A stretch of 21,540 bases of DNA from NCBI GenBank assembly GCA_039815055.1, contig JBCCAA010000050.1, positions 1 to 21,540 on the forward strand, read 5' to 3'. Position numbers and translations under genes: made by a program. Shown here one piece after another: positions 1 through 7,108 of this stretch (within the stretch, counting starts at the first letter, position 1; each line of letters opens with the position of its first letter). The DNA comes from UBA5336 sp039815055. GTDB taxonomy: Bacteria; Pseudomonadota; Alphaproteobacteria; Caulobacterales; Hyphomonadaceae. Under the pieces are notes generated by a model. It was not told the origin of the DNA. It ran no database searches and saw only the letters and a program-made list of their open reading frames with translations.

Positions 1-441
1 CCGTTCAGCGGCGGCGACGTCGGCAATGCGGGTGACGATGTAGCCTATGAAGACGAGACCATTGGATTGCGATTGTCGTATTATGAATTTGGACCTGAGC
101 CATGCGACTATGTGGATATCACGGTCTATTTACGGACCAACCGATCAATGCCGACAGAGTTCGGCACTGCAGTTTTAGCGCGGGCGTTGAGAGATGCTGA
201 AGGACCATGCATTGTTCAGGACATTGAGGTTCGTGGCTATTCGTATGAAACGGGTAGTCGCGAGTATGACTTAGGTGTGAGTGGCCGCTTTGCTTCAAAT
301 GTCGCAACAATTCTGACCGACCTAGGCGTTTATCCTGAGCTGATAAGCTCGCGAGGTCTCGGGCGGGAAGGCAGCACCCCGGGAAATCCAAAAACGTCTG
401 ACAATCGGGTAGAAGTCCGACTCGAACTCTCGAATCCTTAG
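1..441 (+). CDS. OmpA-like domain protein, C-terminal part (5' end outside window)
   Basis: The reading frame is open from base 1 with no stop, so the gene starts left of the window. A TTG at 67 is in frame but is probably internal. The last ~100 residues fit an OmpA-type peptidoglycan-associated domain: a strand ending in VRGYSYETGS, then YDLGVSGRFASNVATILTDLGV, the family's usual 'GS..YN..LS..RA..V...L...GV' pattern, then a glycine-rich turn and a terminal DNRVEVRLEL matching the usual NRRVE ending. Such domains bind meso-diaminopimelate peptidoglycan from the periplasm, usually as part of an outer-membrane protein or lipoprotein. The usual double Arg is only a single Arg here. GC is about 51% by hand count over 61-420, clearly below the neighbours. 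The N-terminal architecture cannot be seen. Confidence 0.7.
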   Translation, partial: PFSGGDVGNAGDDVAYEDETIGLRLSYYEFGPEPCDYVDITVYLRTNRSMPTEFGTAVLARALRDAEGPCIVQDIEVRGYSYETGSREYDLGVSGRFASNVATILTDLGVYPELISSRGLGREGSTPGNPKTSDNRVEVRLELSNP

Positions 442-457
442 CTAGTCTCGATCACAG

Positions 458-1279
458 ATGACCGAACTCCTTCTCCAAAACCTGCCCCTTATCGCGGCGC
501 TGGCTGCTGCGGGCATAGCTGCGGGCCTGGCTGCCGGCCTGTTTGGCATTGGCGGCGGGGCGATCATTGTGCCGGTGTTGTTCTTCCTGTTCACCGGAAT
601 GGGGTTTGATGACCGGGCAATGCATGTGGCCGTGGCGACGTCTCTGGCGACGATTATCGTCACCTCGGCGCGCTCTGTGATGGCCCACCACAAGCGCGGT
701 GCGGTGGATTGGGACGTGGTGAAATCCTGGACGCCGTGGATCGTCGTTGGCTCAGCGGGCGGCATGGTGTTGGCCGGCTATGTGCCGGGCCGCGGGCTGA
801 CCATTCTGTTCGGCGCGATGGCTTTTATCCTCGCCGCGCAGCTGTTTTTCGGACGCCCGACCTGGAAGCTGATGGATGATTTGCCCGGCGGGGCAGGGCG
901 CGCGGGCCTTGGCATGGGCATCGGCACATTGTCAGCGCTGATGGGCATTGGCGGTGGCACGTTTGGTGTGTCGCTGCTGACCGTGTGCGGGCGCACCATT
1001 CACCAGGCAGTGGCCACGGCGGCCGGGTTCGGCATCGCCATCGGTGCCCCAGCGGCGATTATGGCCGTTTTCACCGGCTGGGGCCGCGAAGGGCTGCCGC
1101 CGTTTTCAGCCGGTTTCGTGAATCTGCCGGCCTTTGCGCTGATCTCGATCTTTACCGTGGCCATGGCGCCCGTGGGCGCGCGACTGGCCCACGCGCTGGA
1201 CGCCCAGTTGCTGCGCCGGATGTTTGCCATTGTGCTTGTGATTGTCGGCGCGCGGATGCTGTATTCGTCTTTGTTTTAG
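458..1279 (+). CDS. TSUP-family (TauE/SafE) membrane permease
   Basis: A 273-residue protein made almost entirely of hydrophobic helices, as expected for the TauE/SafE (DUF81) family. The family has two homologous halves, and this protein shows both signature repeats: GLFGIGGGAIIVPVL near residues 28-41 and LMGIGGGTFGVSLL near 160-173. Members export or take up sulfite, sulfoacetate or other small sulfur-containing organic anions across the inner membrane. The substrate cannot be read from the sequence, and no sulfur-metabolism gene is adjacent. The ATG has no clear Shine-Dalgarno sequence (CTCGATCACAG precedes it). It sits 16 bases after the OmpA-domain gene, so co-transcription is possible. 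Family assignment is firm; substrate unknown. Confidence 0.9.
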   Translation: MTELLLQNLPLIAALAAAGIAAGLAAGLFGIGGGAIIVPVLFFLFTGMGFDDRAMHVAVATSLATIIVTSARSVMAHHKRGAVDWDVVKSWTPWIVVGSAGGMVLAGYVPGRGLTILFGAMAFILAAQLFFGRPTWKLMDDLPGGAGRAGLGMGIGTLSALMGIGGGTFGVSLLTVCGRTIHQAVATAAGFGIAIGAPAAIMAVFTGWGREGLPPFSAGFVNLPAFALISIFTVAMAPVGARLAHALDAQLLRRMFAIVLVIVGARMLYSSLF

Positions 1280-1354
1280 TCCCGTCGCTGTGCGCACATG
1301 AATCGTGCTCAGGAAACAGTCTTCGTGTTGATCCCCGCTTCAGGCTTTGCTCTT

Positions 1355-1380
1355 CGCGATGGATCGCGCCCAGGGCTTTT
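1355..1380. terminator. Possible weak bidirectional terminator in convergent gap
   Basis: The 124-base gap between the convergent exporter and protease genes contains CGCGAT-GG-ATCGCG (1355-1368), directly followed by GCCCAGGGC and TTTT (1368-1380). The stems are short and the loops are tiny, so this is only a candidate. I see nothing else in the gap. Confidence 0.25.
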
Positions 1381-1403
1381 GACCCAACCTACCGTGTTGC
1401 CGC

Positions 1404-1937
1404 CTACTGGCGCATTATCAGGTGTCCGCGGCGGAATTCATAGCTTTCCAGCTGAGACAGGAAGGTCATACCGAGCAGCGATTGGGTCAGCCCTTCGCGC
1501 AGCACCATGGCTTCGACATTGCGCACGGTGACCCGGCCAATGGAAATCTCATCCAGGCGAACAGATGCGCCCATTACCTCACCGCCAGCCGTGTTGATGG
1601 TCCAGCGAAAGTCTTCCGGCGCCAGGCGAATACCTATCCGCTGCGCGTCATTATAAGTGAGTGCCACGGTTGATGCGCCGGTATCGACCATGAACCGCAC
1701 CGCCGTGCCATCCACGGCGGCAGACGCCCAGTAGTGGCCATCGTTTTCCAGCTTCAGCATCGCGGCGGTGGCCGACAGTTGAAACTCCTGCTCAGGTGCG
1801 GGCTGTGAAGCAGGCGCTTCGACTTCAGCAAGAACGGGTGTCTCAGGTCCTTGCGTACGCGGAGCGAGGATATCGCCCACAAGCCAGACCGCGCCGCCCA
1901 CAATCAATCCACCAATGACCAGTTCCGAGAGTTTCAA
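1404..1937 (-). CDS. Membrane-anchored retropepsin-like aspartic protease (TIGR02281 type)
   Basis: A 177-residue protein with one N-terminal membrane segment (residues ~7-22), a Pro/Glu/Ala-rich linker (~28-50) and one aspartic-protease domain. The catalytic motif FMVDTGAST is at 82-90, with Asp85 as the catalytic residue. A downstream hydrophobic-Gly element (SLLGMTFL, 153-160) matches the 'LLGMsFL' signature of the clan AA TIGR02281 family. With one lobe only, it should act as a homodimer, with its active site in the periplasm. The start is TTG at 1937, forming a TTGA overlap with the DUF1289 stop (1934-1937); AGGATACACCCCC precedes it as a plausible ribosome site. It is therefore probably translated from the DUF1289 message. 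The biological substrate of this family is not known to me. Confidence 0.88.
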   Translation of the reverse strand: MKLSELVIGGLIVGGAVWLVGDILAPRTQGPETPVLAEVEAPASQPAPEQEFQLSATAAMLKLENDGHYWASAAVDGTAVRFMVDTGASTVALTYNDAQRIGIRLAPEDFRWTINTAGGEVMGASVRLDEISIGRVTVRNVEAMVLREGLTQSLLGMTFLSQLESYEFRRGHLIMRQ

Positions 1938-2140
1938 GGGGGTGTATCCTCTCCGCGCTGGGGTGCCATGGCCGTCAACCGGTCGGGCAAAGCCTCTATA
2001 ACAAGCTTGCGACCGGCATCATCCAGGCGCGCCCAGTTTGCAATTTCATTGAGCGTGCGTCCGCATCCCAGACACTGCCCAGACAGACCGTCTATCGCAC
2101 AGACCTTTATGCAGGGTGAAATGATTGGAGAATGTGTCAC
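1934..2140 (-). CDS. DUF1289-family small cysteine-rich protein
   Basis: A small protein with the DUF1289 signature: SPCIKVCAIDGLSGQCLGCG, giving a Cx3C...Cx2C arrangement, then RTLNEIANWARL and a C-terminal LPDR. The four cysteines suggest a bound metal (zinc or Fe-S); this is inference, as the family function is not established. I chose the GTG at 2140 because AGAGG lies seven bases upstream and family members usually begin just before the SPC motif. An in-frame ATG at 2164 would add eight residues but has no Shine-Dalgarno sequence. The last four bases overlap the start of the aspartic protease. It is transcribed divergently from the cobT-like gene. Confidence 0.85.
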   Translation of the reverse strand: MTHSPIISPCIKVCAIDGLSGQCLGCGRTLNEIANWARLDDAGRKLVIEALPDRLTAMAPQRGEDTPP

Positions 2141-2164
2141 GAAAATGCCTCTAGAATCGTACAT

Positions 2165-2274
2165 AGAGTAATTACAGCGGTGATGCTAAAATTGAGCTCA
2201 ATATTGAACAAAAGAGACTGACGCCTCAATCTATGGCAATGCCTTAAACGAATTGGAAGATTTGTCGCGCAAAT
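2165..2274. promoter_or_regulatory. Divergent promoter region with 12-bp perfect palindrome
   Basis: This AT-rich gap separates the minus-strand DUF1289 gene from the plus-strand cobT-like gene. It holds a perfect palindrome, ATTGAGCTCAAT, at 2191-2202, followed on the plus strand by ATTGAAC. On the minus strand the palindrome supplies a TTGAGC that could serve as a -35, with TGTAAT 19 bases downstream as a -10; the spacer is long. It is a plausible operator. No cobalamin riboswitch fits in the space. Confidence 0.4.
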
Positions 2275-3306
2275 GTGCGCTTGAACCTGCCGGGAGACCT
2301 GCCGTTGGATAGCCTGACTTCTTCCGACACCCCGTTTGATGATGTGCGGTCCCTTATCCTGCAATCGGTAGAACCCGACGCCGAAGCTCGCGACGCGGTG
2401 TGGGATGCTTTGCTGACGATGGGCCGAAAGGGAGACTTTGGCCGTTTGGGCCAGTCCGCCGCCTGGCTCTCGGCTTGGCAAAGGCGTTTCCCGCCGAGGA
2501 TATCCAATCCATCGCTCACAATGTTTGCCGGTGCCCATGGGCTGCGCGGCGAGGATGTGACTTTGTCGTCCGATGATGACACGCGCCGGCACGTGAGCGC
2601 ATTGAAAGAAGGCACAGCCCCGCTTGCGGCCATTGCCGCCCAGGTTGGCGCAAACATCCGGGTGTTTGAACTTGCGCTGGAGAAGCCCACCGGAAACATC
2701 GTGGAAACGGCAGCCATGTCCGAGCGCGAGTGTGTCGCGACCATGGCCTACGGATTTGAAGCGTTGGAAGGTGAGCCGGATGTGCTCGCCATTGGAGTGA
2801 TTGGTGCCGGTATAGGCACCGCGGCCGCGGCTGTGGCATGCGCCCTATATGGTGGATCGCCAAACTACTGGGTTCGCCCCGGCCCCGGCACGCCGTCGGG
2901 CATGACAGATCGCCGGGCTGCGCTGGTCAATGCCGCGCTCACCCGACACCGTGGCCATATTGAGGACCCATTGGAAGCATTGGCACGCCTGGGCGGACGC
3001 GAAATGGCCGCCTGCGCGGGGGCGATTATTGCGGCGCGCATTCAGGGTGTGCCGGTCTTGCTGGACGGGTTCGCCACGACGATTGCCGCGGGTGTGGTCC
3101 ACGCCGTATCGCCCCGCGCCCTCGACCATGTCATGGCAGCCCACGCCACGGGCCGCCCGGCACACCAGGCCGCGCTTGAGCGTTTGGACCTTAAGCCCCT
3201 GGTTGAGTTTGAGTTTCAGACCGGCGGAGGGCTCGGATCAGCCTCGGCAATTGGTGTGCTGAAAACGGCCTGTGCGCCCTTTATTGCCGAGCCTGCCGCA
3301 GACTAG
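2275..3306 (+). CDS. cobT: CobT-family protein (nicotinate-nucleotide:dimethylbenzimidazole phosphoribosyltransferase-like), divergent active site
   Basis: A 343-residue protein that follows the CobT family over its whole length: GRLGQSAAWLSAWQ (56-69), MFAGAHGLRGEDV (83-95), the DPLEALARLGGREMAACAGA block (231-250), LLDGFATTIAAGVVHA (262-277), HVMAAH (285-290) and a C-terminal glycine loop. Normal CobT makes alpha-ribazole phosphate from nicotinate mononucleotide and dimethylbenzimidazole for the lower ligand of cobalamin. Two conserved loops are altered. The usual GEMGIGNTT appears as GAGIGTAAAA (177-186), and the usual RLGEGTGA as QTGGGLGSA (315-323). The glutamates corresponding to Glu174 and Glu317 of the Salmonella enzyme therefore appear to be glycines. 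Function may be altered or lost. The start is GTG 2275; TTG 2305 has a better-spaced GGGAG and may be the true start. No other cobalamin gene is in view. Confidence 0.8.
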   Translation: MRLNLPGDLPLDSLTSSDTPFDDVRSLILQSVEPDAEARDAVWDALLTMGRKGDFGRLGQSAAWLSAWQRRFPPRISNPSLTMFAGAHGLRGEDVTLSSDDDTRRHVSALKEGTAPLAAIAAQVGANIRVFELALEKPTGNIVETAAMSERECVATMAYGFEALEGEPDVLAIGVIGAGIGTAAAAVACALYGGSPNYWVRPGPGTPSGMTDRRAALVNAALTRHRGHIEDPLEALARLGGREMAACAGAIIAARIQGVPVLLDGFATTIAAGVVHAVSPRALDHVMAAHATGRPAHQAALERLDLKPLVEFEFQTGGGLGSASAIGVLKTACAPFIAEPAAD

Positions 3307-3315
3307 CGTGCGTCA

Positions 3316-3340
3316 CGTTGACGTTTACGTCCGCGTAAAG
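3316..3340 (+). promoter_or_regulatory. CGT-periodic palindrome, possible MerR-type operator/promoter
   Basis: Upstream of the acyl-CoA dehydrogenase operon, TTTACG-tccg-CGTAAA forms a perfect 6+6 palindrome at 3324-3339. TTGACG at 3318-3323 looks like a -35 element directly before it, so the palindrome would lie in the promoter spacer, as in MerR-regulated promoters. CGT trinucleotides fall exactly every six bases (3316, 3322, 3328, 3334). From memory, MerR-family LiuR sites of proteobacterial branched-chain/fatty-acid catabolism have this TTTACGT-like character. No good -10 box is visible. Confidence 0.4.
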
Positions 3341-3399
3341 TTTGCTGCGAGCGGAAACTCAGCTATTCTATTGAAAAGTCGTGCTGGAGAGGATGCGCC

Positions 3400-4596
3400 A
3401 TGAATCTTGAATTTTCGCCTGAAGAGATTGCCTTCCGGAATGAAGTTCGCACCTTCATCGATGAAAATTATCCTGAAGAGCTGAAACAGGTCGCCGGTCG
3501 AGAAGACCTGACACGTGAGCTGTTTCTCGCCTGGCATAAGATCCTCGGTAAGAAAGGCTGGTCCACACCGTCTTGGCCGGTCGAATATGGCGGCACCGGC
3601 TGGACCGCCACCCAGCGATACATCTGGGGTGAGGAAAACGCACGCGTCGACGCCATGATGCCGTTGCCCTTCGGTGTTCAGATGGTCGCGCCAGTGATCT
3701 ACACCTTTGGCAATGACGCCCAGAAAGAACGGTTTCTGCCGAAAATCAGGTCTGGTGAAGAATGGTGGTGCCAAGGCTATTCTGAGCCAGGCGCAGGATC
3801 CGATCTTGCCTCACTGAAGACAACAGCTGTGCGCGATGGCGACCACTATGTTCTGAACGGTCAGAAAACCTGGACGACCCTTGCTCAGTATGCCGATTGG
3901 GGCTTCTTCCTTTGCCGCACAGACCCCGACGCGGAGAAACCGCAGCAGGGCATCTCATTCATCCTGGTCGATATGACGACACCGGGAATCGAAGTGCGTC
4001 CAATCATAATGTTGGATGGCGGCCATGAAGTGAATGAAGTGTGGTTGACCGATGTGCGCGTGCCTGTCGAAAACCGCGTCGGTGAAGAGAATATGGGCTG
4101 GACCTACGCCAAGTTCCTCCTCGCCCATGAGCGCTCTGGCATCGCCGGTGTGGCTCGCTCCAAGCGCGGCGTTGAGCGTCTGAAAGAGATCGCTTCGACC
4201 GAGCTGCTGGATGGTGATGCTCTGATCAAGGACACTGATTTTGCCCGCAAGGTGAGCCAGTTGGAAATCGACCTTACGGCGCTGGAATTTACAGAGCTGC
4301 GCACGTTGGCCCGCGAAAGTGAGGGCAAAGGCCCGGGGCCGGAAAGCTCTATCCTGAAGATCAAAGGCACAGAAATCCAGCAGCGGTTGACCGAGCTGAC
4401 GCTTGAAGCGGTAGGCGTATTTGGCGCCCCGTATCATCGCGGTTTCCCGATGGAGGGCGACAATGCTTTCCCGATTGGGCCGGATTACTCACACGCGGCC
4501 GCGGAGAATTATTTCAACTTTCGCAAGACCTCGATCTATGGCGGCTCCAACGAGATTCAGCGCAATATCATCACCAAAATGATCCTGGGGCTGTGA
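3400..4596 (+). CDS. Acyl-CoA dehydrogenase, alpha-type subunit of a probable heteromeric enzyme
   Basis: A 398-residue acyl-CoA dehydrogenase-family protein: N-terminal helical domain (to ~120), beta domain with the flavin/substrate loop GYSEPGAGSDLASL (126-139) and NGQKTWTT (153-160), then a C-terminal helical domain ending with YGGSNEIQRNII (380-391). Glu244 in LAHERSGIAG is placed like the helix-G catalytic base of isovaleryl-CoA dehydrogenase and of the ChsE4-type steroid side-chain enzymes. The C-terminal RxxFG FAD motif seen in ordinary members is absent. The partner encoded at 5309 has that motif but lacks the SEPGAGSD and YGGS elements, so the two probably form one alpha2beta2 enzyme like the PimC/PimD or ChsE4/ChsE5 pairs. 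It would introduce a 2,3-double bond into an acyl-CoA of unknown structure. GGAGAGGATGCGCC precedes the ATG. Confidence 0.93.
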   Translation: MNLEFSPEEIAFRNEVRTFIDENYPEELKQVAGREDLTRELFLAWHKILGKKGWSTPSWPVEYGGTGWTATQRYIWGEENARVDAMMPLPFGVQMVAPVIYTFGNDAQKERFLPKIRSGEEWWCQGYSEPGAGSDLASLKTTAVRDGDHYVLNGQKTWTTLAQYADWGFFLCRTDPDAEKPQQGISFILVDMTTPGIEVRPIIMLDGGHEVNEVWLTDVRVPVENRVGEENMGWTYAKFLLAHERSGIAGVARSKRGVERLKEIASTELLDGDALIKDTDFARKVSQLEIDLTALEFTELRTLARESEGKGPGPESSILKIKGTEIQQRLTELTLEAVGVFGAPYHRGFPMEGDNAFPIGPDYSHAAAENYFNFRKTSIYGGSNEIQRNIITKMILGL

Positions 4597-4598
4597 TT

Positions 4599-5267
4599 AT
4601 GAGGTCTCTGACAAAAACGCTGAGCGCTGCGGCATGCACAGCGCTCCTCGCATCGTGCACAACGACGGCTGAAGCCCCTGGTGAGGCTGTCACAGAGGCG
4701 GGGTTCACTCCTCCGCCGGTGGGCACGGAGATCGACTGGACCTTTGTCTATGGGGAAGGCGACAGTGATGAATCGACCTCGCGGGTCGTCGCCACGGGGC
4801 AGGATTTTGCCATATACCTGTCTGATACGTCATACGGTGGCAGCGATCCGTTTGACTATTACGTCGAGTTCTCCGGAGTGTTCTTCACCATGTGTGACGG
4901 GCCGATGCCATCTGCGGCAGAGCGGGAGGCAGCTCTCGCGCTGTGGCCGCTTGCGGCAGGCAACTCGTCGAGTGTCAGCGGAGACTGGGGTGGAGACGTC
5001 ATCATTGGCGAGCAGGCGTCCATCCTGGTGGGCAAGGGTATGTCAGACGTGGTCTGGACCGACTTCAGCTACACCGAGGATGGTACGGTCTTTACCGACA
5101 AGTCGGCCGTATCTCTGGAGCTTGGAACGGTCGTGGAAATGCGATGGGATGACGGTGCGCTAGATCTGGTGCGCGCGATACGTCCCGGTACCGCCGATCC
5201 CGGCACTGTTTTGGTTGATAAACCAAAAACACTGGGTAACTGCGCGGCGCTTATCAAAGAAAACTAA
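4599..5267 (+). CDS. Putative lipoprotein of unknown function
   Basis: From the ATG at 4599 this is a 222-residue protein with a lipoprotein signal: basic MRSLTK, hydrophobic LSAAACTALLA and lipobox LASC, the lipidated Cys being residue 20. I recognise no domain in the mature part. It is acidic, rich in Gly/Ser/Asp and Trp, and reads as mostly beta strand (for example DWTFVYGEGDSDESTSRVVA). One CDG and a C-terminal NCAAL could form a disulfide. GGGG lies eight bases upstream of the ATG. A GTG at 4593 would overlap the dehydrogenase stop by four bases (GTGA) and add two residues. It sits between the two dehydrogenase subunit genes, an unusual place for an exported protein. Function unknown. 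Confidence 0.8.
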   Translation: MRSLTKTLSAAACTALLASCTTTAEAPGEAVTEAGFTPPPVGTEIDWTFVYGEGDSDESTSRVVATGQDFAIYLSDTSYGGSDPFDYYVEFSGVFFTMCDGPMPSAAEREAALALWPLAAGNSSSVSGDWGGDVIIGEQASILVGKGMSDVVWTDFSYTEDGTVFTDKSAVSLELGTVVEMRWDDGALDLVRAIRPGTADPGTVLVDKPKTLGNCAALIKEN

Positions 5268-5308
5268 GAAACTATTCGCGAGGCGACCAGCCCGCCAGGA
5301 GGATCAAG

Positions 5309-6466
5309 ATGGATTTCAATTTCACCGAAGAACAAACGATGATCCGCGACAGCCTCGCCCGGCTGGTCCGCGAACAATATGACTTCGACACCCGTCGTGA
5401 GGCTATTCAAAGCGACGCGGGCTGGCGTCCGGAAATGTGGGCCACATTTGCCGAGCTGGGTCTGAACATGGCGCCCTTCAGCGAAGAAGACGGCGGCCTG
5501 GGCGGTGGTCCACTGGACGCCATGGTTGTCATGGAAGAATTTGGCAAAGGCCTCGTAGTTGAGCCCTATCTTCCCTCGGTTGTGTGTGCCGGCACGGCGC
5601 TGTCCAAGGGCGGGTCGGATGCGCAGAAAGAAGAGTTCCTTTCTGGCATCATGTCGGGTGAGATGACTTTTGCCTATGCGTGGGCAGAGCCACGTGGGCG
5701 CTATAATCCGGCCCATCTGGAAACCACCGCAAAGGCCGATGGTGGCGATTATGTCCTCAATGGCCAGAAGGCCGTTGTGATTGGTGCGCCTTGGGCGACA
5801 CATCTCATCGTATCTGCACGCACGGGCGGCGCTGCCACCGATTCCGGCGGGGTGTCCGTATTTATCGTGGCCAAGGATGCTGATGGTGTGACCACCCGCG
5901 ACTACCCAACGGTAGACGGGCGGCGCGCCAGCGAGGTGTATTTTGAGAATGTCAAAGTCGCCGGCGATCACCGTATCGGCGATGATGGCGCAGCGCTCCC
6001 ATTGTTGGAACAGGTCAACGATCATGCCGTCGCGGCCCTTTGCGCCGAGGCGTGTGGCGCCATGGGCGTGGCCCATGCTCAAACCGTCGACTACTCCAAA
6101 CAGCGCAAACAGTTCGGCACGCCCATCGGCAAATTCCAGGTTCTGCAGCACTGCATGGTCGACATGTTCATGGAGCATGAGCAGTCGATTTCCATGACCT
6201 ATATGGCGACCCTGAAACTCGATGAGGATGCCGACGAACGCGCCAAGGCGGTCTCAGCCGCCAAGGTGCGTATCGGCCAGGGCGCTCGCTTCATTGGCCA
6301 GTCTGCCGTGCAGATCCACGGCGGTATGGGCGTGACTGATGAGCTTGCAATCGGTCATTATTTCAAGCGCCTGACCCTTCTGGAAAATGAGTTCGGCGGC
6401 GTGGATCATCACATGCGACGGTTCACTGCAGTCAGCCAGAAAGACCTGCCGGTCGCAGCCGAGTAG
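5309..6466 (+). CDS. Acyl-CoA dehydrogenase, beta-type subunit of a probable heteromeric enzyme
   Basis: A 385-residue acyl-CoA dehydrogenase-family protein with the N-terminal helical domain, beta domain (NGQKAVVIGAPWATHL, 151-166) and C-terminal helical domain. FAD-binding elements RKQFGTPIGKFQVLQH (266-281) and QIHGGMGVTDE (335-345) are intact. The substrate/flavin loop is degenerate (WAEPRGRYNPAHL, 125-137), and the usual YEGT/YGGS segment near the end reads LLENEFGG. A Glu (247) sits at the helix-G position. These changes complement the alpha-type protein at 3400, which supports a shared heteromeric enzyme resembling the small subunit of pimeloyl-CoA dehydrogenase or ChsE5. A good ribosome site, CAGGAGGATCAAG, precedes the ATG. 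The 41-base gap after the lipoprotein suggests the same transcript. Confidence 0.92.
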   Translation: MDFNFTEEQTMIRDSLARLVREQYDFDTRREAIQSDAGWRPEMWATFAELGLNMAPFSEEDGGLGGGPLDAMVVMEEFGKGLVVEPYLPSVVCAGTALSKGGSDAQKEEFLSGIMSGEMTFAYAWAEPRGRYNPAHLETTAKADGGDYVLNGQKAVVIGAPWATHLIVSARTGGAATDSGGVSVFIVAKDADGVTTRDYPTVDGRRASEVYFENVKVAGDHRIGDDGAALPLLEQVNDHAVAALCAEACGAMGVAHAQTVDYSKQRKQFGTPIGKFQVLQHCMVDMFMEHEQSISMTYMATLKLDEDADERAKAVSAAKVRIGQGARFIGQSAVQIHGGMGVTDELAIGHYFKRLTLLENEFGGVDHHMRRFTAVSQKDLPVAAE

Positions 6467-6532
6467 GGCTGCTTGACGCCTTACCAGCCACGGGTCACCT
6501 TCAGCGAAAGTTCAAGCGCGAGGGAGACCGGA

Positions 6533-7078
6533 ATGACCATTCCAAGATGTCTGGCGGCTGCACTGGCCGCCAGTTTGATTTTCGCTTCGCCACTTGCGGC
6601 CCAGGATGAGGCCCAAGCGCCGCCGCCCAATCCCTGCGAGAGTGGGCCATACACCCAGTTCGATTTTTGGGTGGGTCATTGGGACGTGCACGACAGTGAG
6701 GGCATCCTTCAGGGCCACAATCTGATTACCAAGGAAGAAAATGGATGTCTGGTGTTGGAGCGTTGGACGTCGGTCACCGGCTCAACAGGTCAAAGCTATA
6801 ACTACTATGATCCCGGCATCGATGCCTGGCGACAGGTTTGGGTCAGCCAGGGCATTACCATCGACTATAAAGGCGGCGTTGATGCGTCCGGAGCTATGGT
6901 CCTGTTCGGCGACATCGCTTACCGCAGCGGCGCGCGCTATCCATTCACAGGACGATGGGAGCTGCTGGATGATGGCGCGGTGAAACAGTCCTTCCAGCAG
7001 TACAATCCTGACGCGGCGGACTGGGTCGACTGGTTCACGGGATACTATACGTTGCGCGAAGACGAGGCCGCTGACTAG
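6533..7078 (+). CDS. Exported protein of unknown function, DUF1579-like beta-rich
   Basis: I place the start at ATG 6533, preceded by GGGAGACCGGA. It gives a 181-residue protein with a Sec signal peptide (MTIPRCLAAALAASLIFASP, cleavage probably after PLAA). An in-frame TTG at 6473 would bury the signal peptide and is less likely. The mature part begins with a Pro-rich stretch, then QFDFWVGHWDVHDSEG, NGCLVLERWTS, SYNYYDPGIDAWRQVWVS and a C-terminal WVDWFTGYYTL. This pattern of paired aromatic strands resembles small DUF1579-type beta-barrel proteins that often read 'FDFWxGxWxV'. No catalytic motif is visible; binding a hydrophobic ligand is speculation. It lies between the beta dehydrogenase and the crotonase gene, probably in the same operon. 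Confidence 0.8.
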   Translation: MTIPRCLAAALAASLIFASPLAAQDEAQAPPPNPCESGPYTQFDFWVGHWDVHDSEGILQGHNLITKEENGCLVLERWTSVTGSTGQSYNYYDPGIDAWRQVWVSQGITIDYKGGVDASGAMVLFGDIAYRSGARYPFTGRWELLDDGAVKQSFQQYNPDAADWVDWFTGYYTLREDEAAD

Positions 7079-7108
7079 TTTGCCCGTCGCCACGCAGCAA
7101 AGGACCCG

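Noticed and set aside
1298..1531. Small plus-strand open frame in the convergent gap after the exporter
   Set aside because: It runs into the antisense of the aspartic protease, has no ribosome site and no family resemblance.
2165..2274. Cobalamin riboswitch before the cobT-like gene
   Set aside because: The spacer is only 110 bases and shows no B12-box-like sequence.
5264..6178. 304-codon minus-strand open frame opposite the beta dehydrogenase
   Set aside because: It lies opposite a clear acyl-CoA dehydrogenase and has no recognisable motif.
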